Numbered from the stretch's first letter, positions 8,577-17,842 are shown. The stretch: 64,000 nt of DNA from JAGWRA01 sp963711505 (GCA_963711505.1 CAVQEJ010000003.1:496001-560000), one strand, 5' to 3'. The notes: generated from the sequence alone by a model not told the origin. Program-made: numbers and translations.

Positions 8577-9791
8577 ATGACCGCTTCGCCCCTCGCGGCC
8601 ACCGATCTCTACCGCAGTCCCAACGCGCTGGCGCCCGACTACGCCCGGTTCCGGGTCGCCGAGCGCCTGCTGCTCACCGGCCACTCGCACCAGGCCTGGC
8701 CCGACGTCGGCTTCGCCGCCCAGCAGCAGGCGTGGCTCGACGCGGCCGAGCTCGTCGACGAGAAGTGGGGACGGGCCGAGGAGCGGGCCGAAGGCGTGCG
8801 GCGCGGGTGGCGCCGCCTGCTCGGCGAGCCGAACGCCGCCATCGCGCTGGGGCAGAACACGCACGAACTGGTGACCCGCCTGCTGTCGGCGCTGCCGCTC
8901 CGCGACCGGCCGCGACTGCTCACGACCGACGCCGAGTTCCACACGATCCGGCGGCAGCTCGACCGGCTGGCCGAAGCCGGCATCGACGTGCACCGGGTGC
9001 CGGGACGCCCCGTCGACACGCTCGCCACGCGGCTCGCCGAGGCGGTCGACGATCGGACTGCCGGCTGCCTGGTGTCGTCGGTGCAGTTCGAGACGGCGTC
9101 GATCGTGCCGCGCCTCGGCCTCGTGGCCGACGCCTGTCTCCACCACGGAGCCGTCTGCCTGATCGACGCGTACCACCACCTCAACGTCGTGCCGTTCGAC
9201 GTGACGCTGATGGGGCTGGATTCGGCCTTCATCACCGGGGGGGGCTACAAGTATTGCCAGCTCGGCGAGGGCAACGGCTTCCTGCGGGTGCCGCCGGGCT
9301 GCGAGCTGCGACCCGTGCTGACCGGCTGGTTCGCCGAGTTCACGGCGCTCGACCGCACCGGATCGCGTGACCGGGTGGAGTACGGGGCGGGGGCGGCGCG
9401 TTTCGCCGGCGCGACCTACGATCCGACCGCGCACTATCGGGCGGCGGCGGTCTTCGGGTTCCAGGCCGCGCGGGGGCTGACGGCCGGCCTGTTGCGGGAG
9501 GTGAGCCGCCACCAGGTCGGGCTCCTGCAGGAGCGCTTCGAGGCGCTGGACGTCGATCCCTCGATCGCCCGCGTCGAGCCGGTCCCTCCGGATCTGCGTG
9601 CCGGTTTCCTCGCCATCCGGTCGCCGCACGCCGCAGAGCTGTGCCGGCAGTTGCGGACGCGCGACGTCTTGAGTGACGCCCGCGGTGCGATGCTGCGCCT
9701 GGGGCCTGCGCCGTACCTCACCGACGATCAGTTGTGCGACGCCGTGTCACGGCTCGGGGAGGCGGTCAAGGAATTGAGAATTGAGGATTGA
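8577..9791 (+). CDS. kynU: kynureninase (class V PLP enzyme)
   Basis: A 404-aa PLP enzyme of aminotransferase fold type I. It cleaves kynurenine or 3-hydroxykynurenine to (hydroxy)anthranilate plus alanine. Visible: FHTIRRQLDRL (pyridine-ring region), LIDAYHHLNVVPFD (Asp that pairs with the ring N), and GGGYKYCQLGEG, whose Lys forms the internal aldimine. Sequence divergence from classical kynureninase leaves some doubt, but position directly after kynA supports the call. The last residues (ELRIED) and the stop are encoded by a degenerate heptamer array, suggesting that the repeat invaded or replaced the original 3' end. Confidence 0.85.
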   Translation: MTASPLAATDLYRSPNALAPDYARFRVAERLLLTGHSHQAWPDVGFAAQQQAWLDAAELVDEKWGRAEERAEGVRRGWRRLLGEPNAAIALGQNTHELVTRLLSALPLRDRPRLLTTDAEFHTIRRQLDRLAEAGIDVHRVPGRPVDTLATRLAEAVDDRTAGCLVSSVQFETASIVPRLGLVADACLHHGAVCLIDAYHHLNVVPFDVTLMGLDSAFITGGGYKYCQLGEGNGFLRVPPGCELRPVLTGWFAEFTALDRTGSRDRVEYGAGAARFAGATYDPTAHYRAAAVFGFQAARGLTAGLLREVSRHQVGLLQERFEALDVDPSIARVEPVPPDLRAGFLAIRSPHAAELCRQLRTRDVLSDARGAMLRLGPAPYLTDDQLCDAVSRLGEAVKELRIED

Positions 9792-9886
9792 GAATGAAGA
9801 AGAGGGGTCTGTGCGCGGAGAATGCCTGGCGCACCATCGGTTCAACGCTTTCTCAATTCTTCATGCTCACTTCTGCATTCTGAAAC
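9773..9886. repeat. inverted pair of degenerate heptamer arrays
   Basis: The left array 9773-9800 is ATTGAGA, ATTGAGG, ATTGAGA, ATGAAGA. The right array from 9851 is TCTCAAT, TCTTCAT, GCTCACT, TCTGCAT, the reverse-complement family. The two flank about 50 bases. The left array overlaps the 3' end of kynU. Confidence 0.7.
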
Positions 9887-9887
9887 C

Positions 9888-10106
9888 GTGATCTCCCCCC
9901 TGACGATCTTCGGGCTGTGCGCCGTGACGGCGATGCTGGTGACCTACGCGCTGGAGGCCCGCAGCCCGTGGTTCATCCTGGCCTTCGCCGGCGCGTGCGT
10001 CATGGGATCGGCGTACGGCTTCCTGCAGGGGGCGTGGCCGTTCGGGGTGGTCGAGGCGATCTGGGCGGGCGTGGCGGCGCGCCGGTGGTGGCGGACGCGC
10101 GGGTGA
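9888..10106 (+). CDS. small membrane protein, 72 aa
   Basis: From the GTG at 9888 the frame encodes two hydrophobic segments (LTIFGLCAVTAMLVTYALEA and PWFILAFAGACVMGSAYGFL) and a tail with WPFGVVEAIWAGVAARRWW. Short two-helix proteins with the ending GxxPFxxVExIWxxxAxRRW are common but unnamed in many phyla. No good ribosome site is visible, because the region just upstream is a heptamer array. It may be co-transcribed with kynAU, but nothing links their function. Confidence 0.6.
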   Translation: MISPLTIFGLCAVTAMLVTYALEARSPWFILAFAGACVMGSAYGFLQGAWPFGVVEAIWAGVAARRWWRTRG

Positions 10107-10125
10107 TGCGGCGGGTCGTGCCGCG

Positions 10126-10485
10126 TCAGCGCTTCTTCCGTGCGCGCCGGATGGGACGCTTGCCGGTGCTGGCGGCTTCTGCGCGCGCGGGGGACGTGGC
10201 GGCGCGGCGGCGTGCGGCCGGCGCCGGCGGCGCGTCCGCCAGCAGTTGCGCCACGCGGGCCAGCGCCCGGGCGCGCACGGCTGCGGGCGGGCGCACCTGG
10301 GCGCCCGATTCGCGGCACAGTGCGATCGTCCGCCGCAGGCTCCCGATCACGTAGCGGCAGCGTCCGCACGTGCGGCAGTGCCGCTCGAGCTTGTCGCACT
10401 CCACCTGCGGCAGCTCGCCATCCAGATACTCCGACAGATGGGCGAACAGCGCGCGGCAGCCAGGCGTGGGCACCGGTGCCGTCAT
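10126..10485 (-). CDS. putative zinc-finger anti-sigma factor
   Basis: A 119-aa cytoplasmic protein. The N-terminal half has the ZAS/zf-HC2 pattern (CRALFAHLSEYLDGEL then LERHCRTCGRC: His-x3-Cys-x2-Cys). The C-terminal half is Arg/Ala-rich with no membrane helix, so it is a soluble anti-sigma factor. It starts by a 1-base overlap (TGATG) with the stop of the ECF sigma gene, so translation is coupled. This pair would sequester and release the sigma factor. A dozen Arg/Lys residues close the protein. Confidence 0.8.
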   Translation of the reverse strand: MTAPVPTPGCRALFAHLSEYLDGELPQVECDKLERHCRTCGRCRYVIGSLRRTIALCRESGAQVRPPAAVRARALARVAQLLADAPPAPAARRRAATSPARAEAASTGKRPIRRARKKR

Positions 10486-11186
10486 CAGGCCTCCTCCAGC
10501 TGCTGGCGCAGGAACAGGCGCGCCCGGTGCAGCCGGGTCTTCACATTCGCTTCCGAGATGCCGAGGACCTTCGCGGTCTCGCGTGTCGACAGCCCCTCCA
10601 TGTCGCGCAGGAACACCAGCATGCGGTACGGCGCCGGCAGCGTGTCCAGCGCCCGGCGCAGCTGGCGACCCAGCGCCCGGTTGGCCGCCAGGGCGTCGGG
10701 CTGCAGCGCCGGATCGGGAACGTCGATCGGCAGCGGTCGCCCGTCGCGCGAGGGCATCAGGTCGTCGAGCGACAGGAGCCGGCGCGGCTCGTCGACGCGA
10801 CGGCGCCGCTTCATCAGACAGGCGTTGCGCACGGTCCGGTAGAGCCATGTTCTGAACGCGTCTGGCGCGTGAATCCGGCCGGCGTACCGGTAGGTCTTCA
10901 GCAGGGCATCCTGCATCACGTCTTCAGCATCGTCCGCATGGCCGCACACGAGCAGGCTGAACCGGTAGGCCACATCCTGGGCTTCCAGCAGCAGCTGCTC
11001 GAGCGCGGCACGGTCGCCGTCGCCCGCACGGCGCACGAGGGCGGCATATCCCGAACCGTCCCGAGCCGGCGGCGCGTGACCGCTGTCTGAGAGATTCTGT
11101 TTCGTCGATTTCGTCACAGACCTTCCGATCGGGGACGTCCGGGACCGGGGGCACCGCGACGCGGCGGCTCCGATCCGTCTGTACAA
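10485..11186 (-). CDS. ECF-type RNA polymerase sigma factor
   Basis: Up to 233 aa. Region 2 (residues ~65-125): LLLEAQDVAYRFSLLVCGHADDAEDVMQDALLKTYR and FRTWLYRTVRNACLMKRRR, which bind core polymerase and the -10 element. Region 4 (~170-230): LDTLPAPYRMLVFLRDMEGLSTRETAKVLGISEANVKTRLHRAR, the -35 helix-turn-helix. The first 45 residues are low-quality; a GTG at 11117 with GGAAGG upstream may be the real start. Downstream and overlapping is its anti-sigma gene. The next gene, on the other strand, is the efflux operon, a possible target. Confidence 0.9.
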   Translation of the reverse strand: MYRRIGAAASRCPRSRTSPIGRSVTKSTKQNLSDSGHAPPARDGSGYAALVRRAGDGDRAALEQLLLEAQDVAYRFSLLVCGHADDAEDVMQDALLKTYRYAGRIHAPDAFRTWLYRTVRNACLMKRRRRVDEPRRLLSLDDLMPSRDGRPLPIDVPDPALQPDALAANRALGRQLRRALDTLPAPYRMLVFLRDMEGLSTRETAKVLGISEANVKTRLHRARLFLRQQLEEA

Positions 11187-11216
11187 CGGCCAGATTCAGG
11201 CTTCTTCCTTATTGTA

Positions 11217-11254
11217 GGTGACGACGGGATTGTCGGTGACGACGGGGTGTCACC
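11217..11254 (+). promoter_or_regulatory. direct/inverted repeat upstream of the efflux operon
   Basis: GGTGACGACGGG occurs at 11217-11228 and again at 11235-11246, 18 bases apart. The second copy also forms an inverted repeat GGTGAC..GTCACC (11235-11254). It sits 20-60 bases before the TolC gene and is a plausible operator; no regulator can be assigned. Confidence 0.35.
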
Positions 11255-11274
11255 AATCCGGCCCGGCTGAATCT

Positions 11275-12612
11275 ATGGGGCTGATGACACACGTGCGCAT
11301 CGCCCGGTGGGGCCTGGCCGTTTTCTTCCTCCTGCTTCCCGGAACCGCTTTCACGCAGCAGCCGCTCTCCGTCGAGCAGGCGGTGGCGCGGGCCCGGACC
11401 CACAATCCGACGGTGCGGGCCGCCGAAGCGGCCGCCCGCCAGGCGGACCAACAGGTCGCGGAGGCCCGTGCCGGCTGGCTGCCGCGCGTCGACTACGTGG
11501 AGGGCTGGCAGCGGGGCGACCAGCCGGTCTTCGTCTTCAGTTCGCTGCTGATGCAGCGCCGGTTCTCGGCTGCGAATTTCGCCATCGACGCGCTGAACAA
11601 TCCGGCCCCCATCAACAACTATCACAGCGGCGTCAGCGTCGAGCAGCAGGTGTTCGACGGCGGCCGTCTGCGGTCGGCCGCCCGGTCCGCCGAGCTGTCT
11701 CGCGAGATCGCCGGGCTGGCCACGGAGCAGACGACCAGCGGCATTGCGCTCCGGACGACACGCGCCTACGGCGACGTGCTGGTCGCCGAGGCCGGTACCG
11801 AAGCGGCCGACGCGGCCGTGAAGGCGGCCGAGGACGACCTGGCGCGCGCCGGGCACCGGCGCGACGTCGGGGTCGTGCCCGAGGCGGACGTGCTCGCGCT
11901 GCAGGTGCACCTGGCGCAGATGCGCGAGCGGCAGATCGACAGCGCGAGCCAGGCGGCGATCGCGCGCGCGCGCCTGGACCAGCTGATGGGCGACCCGCTC
12001 GATACCCGCTATACGCTCGCCGAGCCGGCCCCGGCCGCTGCGGCGCTGCCGTCGCTGGACGCCCTCGAGCGTGAGGCCCTCGCCAACCGCCCGGAGATGA
12101 AGCAGGCGGAGGCGCAGGTGGCGCTGGCGCGGGCGGCCCGCGGCACGGCGCGCGCCGGCTGGCTGCCCCAGGTGGCGCTGCAGGGGATGTACGACCTGAA
12201 CGGCGGCCAGTTCGACACGCGCGCGTCGTCCTGGACCGTCGGCGCGCAACTGCGCTGGAACCTGTTCGCCGGCGGCGCCGACCTCGCACGGGTGCGGGCG
12301 TCGGCGGACGGCGAGGCCAGGGCCGGCGCCGAGCGCGACGAGACCGCCTCCACCGTCCAGCTCGACGTGCTCTCGGCAGTGCGGGCGCTCGAATCGGCCC
12401 GCGCCCGCGCGGCCGTCGGCCGTGCGGCGGTCGCCCAGGCCCGCGAGAGCCAGCGGATGATCCGCGACCGCTACGAAGCGGGCCTCGCGAACGTGAACGA
12501 CGTCCTGCGGGCCGCCACCGCCGTCCTCGACGCCGAATCGCAGCGGATTGCGGCGTCGGTCGACATCCTGACCAGCCAGGCCGCGCTCGACCACGCGCTC
12601 GGCCGCCAGTGA
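11275..12612 (+). CDS. TolC-family outer membrane efflux protein
   Basis: About 445 aa with a signal peptide (ARWGLAVFFLLLPGTAFT). Two OEP repeats are visible, each with long coiled helices: LSVEQAVARARTHNPTVRAAEAAARQADQQVAEARAGW-type in the first half and LDALEREALANRPEMKQAEAQV in the second, with the typical NxPE/RPE turns and Gly-rich strands (SVEQQVFDGGRLRSAARSAE, WNLFAGGADLARVRA). It forms a trimeric outer-membrane exit duct for the pump encoded next. The start is ATG 11275 or 11284; neither has a strong ribosome site. Confidence 0.9.
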   Translation: MGLMTHVRIARWGLAVFFLLLPGTAFTQQPLSVEQAVARARTHNPTVRAAEAAARQADQQVAEARAGWLPRVDYVEGWQRGDQPVFVFSSLLMQRRFSAANFAIDALNNPAPINNYHSGVSVEQQVFDGGRLRSAARSAELSREIAGLATEQTTSGIALRTTRAYGDVLVAEAGTEAADAAVKAAEDDLARAGHRRDVGVVPEADVLALQVHLAQMRERQIDSASQAAIARARLDQLMGDPLDTRYTLAEPAPAAAALPSLDALEREALANRPEMKQAEAQVALARAARGTARAGWLPQVALQGMYDLNGGQFDTRASSWTVGAQLRWNLFAGGADLARVRASADGEARAGAERDETASTVQLDVLSAVRALESARARAAVGRAAVAQARESQRMIRDRYEAGLANVNDVLRAATAVLDAESQRIAASVDILTSQAALDHALGRQ

Positions 12613-12641
12613 CCCGAACGACAGCAACGGAGACACGACCT

Positions 12642-13844
12642 GTGAGACTTCTGGTTCCCGTTCTGAATCTTGCCCTGGCCGCCACCATCTGGGGATGCGG
12701 CGGTACGGCCGAGCGTCCCGCGGACGCGCCGCGTCCGGCCGTCCAGGCCGCGGTCGCGAAGGTCGCGTTCGGCGACCTCACGCGATCATTCGAGGTCGGT
12801 GGCGTCGTCCGCGCACGCACGACGGCCGTGATCGTCAGCCGCGTGATGGCCGAGGTCCGTGAGGTCCGTGTGCGGCCCGGCGACCGCGTGCGCAAGGGGC
12901 AGACGCTCGTGACCCTCGACGGCCGTGAACTCGATGCCCGCGCCGCCGGTGCCCGCGCCTCGCTGAAGGCCGCGGGGGACGCGGTGCAGGCGGCCAGCTC
13001 CGATCAGGCCGCGGCGGCGGCCGCGCTGAAACTGGCCACCGCCTGGCACGATCGCGTGGCGACGCTGCGGGCGAAGAACTCCGCGACGCCGCAGGAGCTC
13101 GATGAAGCGGTGGCGCGGCTCCGCGAGGCCCAGGCGGGCGTCGATGGCGCCACGGCACGGGCCGCCCAGGCGACCGCGGCTCTGGCGGCGGCACGGGCTG
13201 GGAGCGAGGCCGCCAGCGTCGGGGCGTCCTACACGGTGCTGACGGCTCCCTTCGACGGCACGGTCACCGAGAAGCAGGTGGAGGCCGGCAACATGGCGTC
13301 GCCCGGCATGCCGCTGCTGAGCGTCGAGGACACGCGGGCATTCCGCCTCGAGGTGCGGCTCGACGAGTCGCGGGCGTCGCGGATCGTCACGGGCGCTCCC
13401 GCCGACGTGGCACTCGATCCGGCTGAGGGGCCGGACGGTCCGGCACCGCAGCGCTGGCTGACCGGCACGGTCGCCGAGGTGGCGCGGACGCTCGATGCCG
13501 GCGGACACACGTTCCTGGTGAAGATTGACCTGCCGTCCGAGCCCGGTCTGCGGTCCGGGATGTTCGGGCGGGCCCGTTTCCGCGCAGAGACGCGGCGGGC
13601 GCTGACGGTTCCCGCCTCGAGCGTGCTCCAGCGCGGGCAGCTCACCGCGGTGTTCGTGGTCGACAAGGACGGCCTGGCCCGCTTCCGGCCCGTCACGACA
13701 GGCGAGACGGTCGACGGACGCGTCGAGATCCTCGCGGGCGTCGATTCGGGTGACACCGTCGTGACGGCTCCGCCGCCCGACCTGCAGGACGGCACGCCGG
13801 TGAAGGCCCGGCCCGCTGCCGCGCCGGTGGGAGGCGTGCGATGA
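12642..13844 (+). CDS. RND efflux periplasmic adaptor lipoprotein
   Basis: 400 aa. The GTG at 12642 is preferred because GGAG lies 9 bases upstream and it places a lipoprotein signal directly at the N-terminus (hydrophobic stretch ending IWGC, the lipidated Cys); a GTG at 12609 overlapping the TolC stop is possible. Then come a barrel-sandwich/biotinyl-lipoyl half (GVVRARTTAVIVSRVMAEV, VRPGDRVRKGQTLVTLDGRE), an Ala-rich coiled-coil hairpin (~95-190), the second lipoyl half (VLTAPFDGTVTEKQVEAGNM) and beta-barrel/membrane-proximal domains. This is the membrane-fusion subunit linking pump and TolC. It overlaps the pump gene by 4 bases (ATGA). Confidence 0.9.
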   Translation: MRLLVPVLNLALAATIWGCGGTAERPADAPRPAVQAAVAKVAFGDLTRSFEVGGVVRARTTAVIVSRVMAEVREVRVRPGDRVRKGQTLVTLDGRELDARAAGARASLKAAGDAVQAASSDQAAAAAALKLATAWHDRVATLRAKNSATPQELDEAVARLREAQAGVDGATARAAQATAALAAARAGSEAASVGASYTVLTAPFDGTVTEKQVEAGNMASPGMPLLSVEDTRAFRLEVRLDESRASRIVTGAPADVALDPAEGPDGPAPQRWLTGTVAEVARTLDAGGHTFLVKIDLPSEPGLRSGMFGRARFRAETRRALTVPASSVLQRGQLTAVFVVDKDGLARFRPVTTGETVDGRVEILAGVDSGDTVVTAPPPDLQDGTPVKARPAAAPVGGVR

Positions 13845-16800
13845 GCGGTCACCGCCTGGGTGCGGCCGGCCGGATCGCGTCGGCGTTCATCCGGTCGAAG
13901 CTCACGCCGCTCGTCATTCTCGGCTCGCTCGTGCTGGGGCTGTACGCGATCGTCGCGCTGCCGCGCGAGGAAGAGCCGCAGATCATCGTGCCGATGATCG
14001 ACGTCTTCGTCGGCATGCCCGGGGCGACGCCGGCCGAGGTCGAACAGCGCGCGACCCGGCCGATCGAGAAGCTCCTCTGGGGGGTGCCGGGGGTCGAGTA
14101 CGTCTACGGCACGTCGAGTCCCGGTCAGTCGATGGTGATCGTCCGGTTCCTGGTGGGCGAGGACACCGAGCGGGCGCTCGTGAAGGTCAACGAGAAGCTG
14201 CAGGCGCATCCCGACGTGCTGCCGCCCGGCGCGTCCGGGCCGGTGGTCAAGCCGCGCTCGATCGACGACGTGCCGGTGATGGCGGTGACACTGTGGGGGG
14301 CACGCTACGACGATGCGCAGCTGCGGCTGATCGGCGGCCAGTTGCAGGACGTGCTGAAGGCGACGCCGGAGGTCTCCCAGGTCACGCTCATCGGTGGACG
14401 GCCGCGGCAGCTCACCGTCTCGCTCGATCCGGCCCGGCTCGAGTCGCGGGCCATCGATCCGCTGATGCTCGAGCGCGCGATCGGCGGGGCGAACGTCCGG
14501 CAGGCGGCCGGCGGCATCGTCAGCGACAACCGTGACGCGCCGCTGCAGGCCGGCTCCTGGCTGCAGTCGGCCGACGATGTCCGCAACGTGGTGGTCCGCA
14601 TGGCCGCGGGCGGGCCGGTGCGCGTCGGGGACGTGGCCAGCGTGCGCGAAGGCGCCGCCGAGCCGACCCAGTTCGTGTCGTTCCATCCGAAGGCGGGCGA
14701 GGCGTATCCGGCGGTGACGCTGGCGATCGCGAAACGGAAGGGGACCAACGCCGTCGCGGTCGTCGACCGGGTCCGGCGCAAGATCGACAGCGTGCGTGGC
14801 GTCATGCTGCCCGACGATCTGCACGTCACCGTGACCCGGGACTACGGGCAGACGGCCGAGCAGAAGTCGAACGAGCTGCTCTTCCACATGCTCATCGCGG
14901 TGCTGTCGGTCTCGCTGCTGATCTGGCTGGCACTCGGCAAGCGGGAGGCGGCGGTCGTGCTCATCGCCATTCCCGTCACGCTGGCGCTGACGCTCTTCGT
15001 CTTCTATCTCTACGGTTACACGCTGAACCGGATCACGCTGTTCGCCCTCATCTTCTCGATCGGCATCCTCGTGGACGATGCCATCGTCGTGGTGGAGAAC
15101 ATCGTGCGCCACGCGCGAATGGCCGGGAACAGCCAGAGCCTCGACGCGGTGGCCATCCGGGCGGTCGACGAAGTCGGCAACCCGACCATCCTCGCCACAC
15201 TCACCGTCGTCGCGGCGATCCTGCCGATGGCGTTCGTCGGCGGGCTGATGGGGCCGTACATGCGGCCGATCCCGATCGGCGCGTCGGCCGCGATGCTCTT
15301 CTCGCTGATCGTCGCCTTCGTGGTGACGCCGTGGGCCGCCGTGCGCCTGTTGCGGAAGCCGGGGCATCACGAGCACGAGCAGGAGGATCGCCTCACGGCG
15401 CTGTACCGGCGGGTGATGGGGCCGCTCATCCAGCGGCGCAGCCTGCGGTTCGGATTCCTCGGCATCGTCGCGGCGCTGCTGCTCATCGCGATCGCCTTCG
15501 TGCCCCTGAAGCTCGTCACGGTGAAGATGTTGCCGTTCGACAACAAGAGCGAGTTCCAGGTGATGATCCGGATGCCCGAGGGGACCGCGCTCGAGCAGAC
15601 GGCCCAGGTCGCCTCGGCGCTCGCCGACGTCACGCTCGCCGATCCGACGGTGACCAACGTCGAGAGCTATGTCGGCACGTCGGGCCCCTACAACTTCAAC
15701 GGCCTGGTGCGTCACTACTTCCTGCGCGACGCGCCGAACCTGGCGGATCTGCAGGTGAACCTGGTCGGCAAGGAGGATCGCTCGGCGCAGAGCCACACGA
15801 TCGCGAAGCGGGTGCGGCTGGCGCTCGATCCGGTCGCCGCGAAGTTCGGCGCGACGATCCAGGTGGCCGAGGTCCCGCCGGGGCCGCCCGTCCTGCAGAC
15901 CGTCGTGGCCGAGGTCTACGGGCCGGATCCCGACCGGCGCGTGCAGCTCGCCGAGGACGTGAAGAAGATCTTCCAGCAGACGCCGGGCGTCGTCGACGTC
16001 GACTGGTACGTCGACGCCCAGCCGGCGAAGTGGCAGCTGCGCGTCGACGACGAGAAGGCGGCCGCGGCCGGCCTGCCGCCCTCGGCGATCGCCTCGGTGG
16101 TCCGCATGGCGGGCGCCGGTCAGCCCGTCGGGCTGCTGCACGACGAACATGCGCGCGAACCGATCCCGATCGTGCTGCGCCTGCCGCGCGCCGATCGCGG
16201 ATCGCTCGACGCCGTGCGCGGCATCCGCCTGATGGGCGCGGCGCCCGTCGCGGTCGGTGAACTGACCGACCTCGTCCGGACACGCGAGCACCGGAGCCTC
16301 TATTCGAAGAACCTGCTGCCGGTCACCTACGTCACCGGCGACGTGGCCGGCGTCGTCGAGAGCCCGGTCTACGCGATCCTGCAGATGAACAAGGCGCTGG
16401 AACGGATGACGCTGCCGGAAGGCTACCGGTTCCAGGTCTTCAATGCGCAGCAGCCGTTCGACAGCACGAAGTATGCGATGAAGTGGGACGGGGAGTGGCA
16501 CATCACCATCGAGGTGTTCCGCGACCTGGGGATCGCCTTCGCGGCCGTGCTCGTGCTCATCTATATCCTGGTCGTCGGGTGGTTCCAGTCGTTCATCACG
16601 CCGGTGACGATCATGGTCGCGATTCCGTTCTCGCTGGTCGGCATCCTGCCGGCCCACGCGGCCATGGGGGCGTTCTTCACCGCGACCTCGATGATCGGCT
16701 TCATCGCCGGCGCCGGCATCGTCGTGCGGAACTCGATCATCCTCGTGGACTTCATCGAGCTGCGGCTGCGTGACGGCATGTCGCTCGAGGAAGCGGTCGT

Positions 16801-17041
16801 CGACGCCGGGGCGGTCCGCTTCCGGCCGATGGCCCTCACGGCGGCGGCGGTCATCGTCGGGTCCGCCGTCATCCTGTTCGACCCGATCTTCCAGGGGCTG
16901 GCCATCTCGCTGATGGCCGGCGAAGTCGCCTCGCTGTTCCTCTCCCGGATGACCGTACCGCTCATGTACTACATGATGGCCCGCCGGCAGGGGACGGACG
17001 CCGCCGTCGCGCCGACCCTCAACCCGGACGCGGCCAGGTGA
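13841..17041 (+). CDS. RND efflux transporter permease (AcrB/CzcA superfamily)
   Basis: 1066 aa, full family length. TM1 is at residues ~20-40. Periplasmic porter domains follow (PGATPAEVEQRATRPIEKLLWGVPGVEYVYGTSSPGQS). A TM2-6 block covers ~345-500, including the signature ILVDDAIVVVENIVRH where the acidic pair sits in TM4. A second porter half follows, and a TM8-12 block with GFIAGAGIVVRNSIILVDFIELRLR. It drives proton-coupled export of drugs or toxic solutes from the periplasm through the TolC duct. The sequence does not settle substrate: it lacks the clear metal-site signature of CzcA and is closest in style to the small-molecule HAE branch. Confidence 0.9.
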   Translation: MSGHRLGAAGRIASAFIRSKLTPLVILGSLVLGLYAIVALPREEEPQIIVPMIDVFVGMPGATPAEVEQRATRPIEKLLWGVPGVEYVYGTSSPGQSMVIVRFLVGEDTERALVKVNEKLQAHPDVLPPGASGPVVKPRSIDDVPVMAVTLWGARYDDAQLRLIGGQLQDVLKATPEVSQVTLIGGRPRQLTVSLDPARLESRAIDPLMLERAIGGANVRQAAGGIVSDNRDAPLQAGSWLQSADDVRNVVVRMAAGGPVRVGDVASVREGAAEPTQFVSFHPKAGEAYPAVTLAIAKRKGTNAVAVVDRVRRKIDSVRGVMLPDDLHVTVTRDYGQTAEQKSNELLFHMLIAVLSVSLLIWLALGKREAAVVLIAIPVTLALTLFVFYLYGYTLNRITLFALIFSIGILVDDAIVVVENIVRHARMAGNSQSLDAVAIRAVDEVGNPTILATLTVVAAILPMAFVGGLMGPYMRPIPIGASAAMLFSLIVAFVVTPWAAVRLLRKPGHHEHEQEDRLTALYRRVMGPLIQRRSLRFGFLGIVAALLLIAIAFVPLKLVTVKMLPFDNKSEFQVMIRMPEGTALEQTAQVASALADVTLADPTVTNVESYVGTSGPYNFNGLVRHYFLRDAPNLADLQVNLVGKEDRSAQSHTIAKRVRLALDPVAAKFGATIQVAEVPPGPPVLQTVVAEVYGPDPDRRVQLAEDVKKIFQQTPGVVDVDWYVDAQPAKWQLRVDDEKAAAAGLPPSAIASVVRMAGAGQPVGLLHDEHAREPIPIVLRLPRADRGSLDAVRGIRLMGAAPVAVGELTDLVRTREHRSLYSKNLLPVTYVTGDVAGVVESPVYAILQMNKALERMTLPEGYRFQVFNAQQPFDSTKYAMKWDGEWHITIEVFRDLGIAFAAVLVLIYILVVGWFQSFITPVTIMVAIPFSLVGILPAHAAMGAFFTATSMIGFIAGAGIVVRNSIILVDFIELRLRDGMSLEEAVVDAGAVRFRPMALTAAAVIVGSAVILFDPIFQGLAISLMAGEVASLFLSRMTVPLMYYMMARRQGTDAAVAPTLNPDAAR

Positions 17042-17046
17042 GACCG

Positions 17047-17808
17047 ATGATGTGGACCTATCCTCCCCGGCGCATCGTAACCGCGGTCGACTTCGGTGAG
17101 GCGTCGGCGCAGGCCGTTGGCGTGGCGGCCGCGATCGCCGGCGCGACCGGCTCCGCGCTGACCCTGCTGCACGCCGAGACGCTCGAAGCGCCGCCGTATT
17201 TCACCTCGGAGCAGATCGAGGCGATCGAGCACCAGCGTCGCGCCGCGAGCGCCGAGGCCCAGCGCTATCTCACGCGCTTCGGCCGGCGGCACACGTCCGT
17301 GCCGTTCGAGGCGCAGATCGCCGATGGCCCGCCGGCCGAGGCGATCCTGCGCGCGAGCGCCGCGGCCGACCTGATCGTCATGGGGACGCATGGCCGCCGC
17401 GGCCCCGGCCGCTGGTGGCTCGGCTCGGTCGCCGAACGCGTCCTGCGCCGCACGTCGGTGCCGCTGCTCGTGACGCGCGAGGGGACCGTGGACGCCGCCC
17501 TCGCCGTGTTCGGTCGCGTGCTGCTGTCGGTCGCGCCCGACAGCGCAGCGGTGCGCGACGCGGCCGAGACCTACGCGCGGGCGCTCGCCGCGCAGTTCGG
17601 TGGAGAGCTGGTGACCGGCTCGGCCGAGGACGTGCACGAAGCGGCCCGCCGCCGGGACGCCACCCTGATCGTCGTGGCCCTGGCGGCTGCCGAGCGGCGG
17701 CATGGCCTGGACGCCACCGAGCGGCTGCTGCGGTCGTGCAGTCACCCGACGTTGTTCCTGCTGGAGCGGCACGACGTTGCCGACACCGACCAGCGCGCGG
17801 GATTGTGA
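17047..17808 (+). CDS. universal stress protein (tandem UspA)
   Basis: 253 aa. The first half is a clear UspA domain: RRIVTAVDFGEASAQA at the start, and GTHGRRGPGRWWLGSVAERVL, the G-2x-G-9x-G(S) nucleotide-binding loop. The second half (VFGRVLLSVAPDSAAVRDAAE...) repeats the fold but lacks the loop, so only one domain should bind ATP. Translation starts at the stop of the pump gene (GTG 17038 overlapping it, or ATG 17047), so it is coupled to the efflux operon. Usp proteins protect cells in stasis and stress; here that suggests an export-plus-protection unit. Confidence 0.85.
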   Translation: MMWTYPPRRIVTAVDFGEASAQAVGVAAAIAGATGSALTLLHAETLEAPPYFTSEQIEAIEHQRRAASAEAQRYLTRFGRRHTSVPFEAQIADGPPAEAILRASAAADLIVMGTHGRRGPGRWWLGSVAERVLRRTSVPLLVTREGTVDAALAVFGRVLLSVAPDSAAVRDAAETYARALAAQFGGELVTGSAEDVHEAARRRDATLIVVALAAAERRHGLDATERLLRSCSHPTLFLLERHDVADTDQRAGL

Positions 17809-17842
17809 GCTGCCCGTCCGGGCGGCAGGAAAGGGAGTTAGG

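Noticed and set aside
13229..16657. 1142-codon minus-strand frame opposite the RND pump
   Set aside because: Very long but only a codon-bias shadow (His/Arg/Asp-rich); the plus strand is a full RND transporter.
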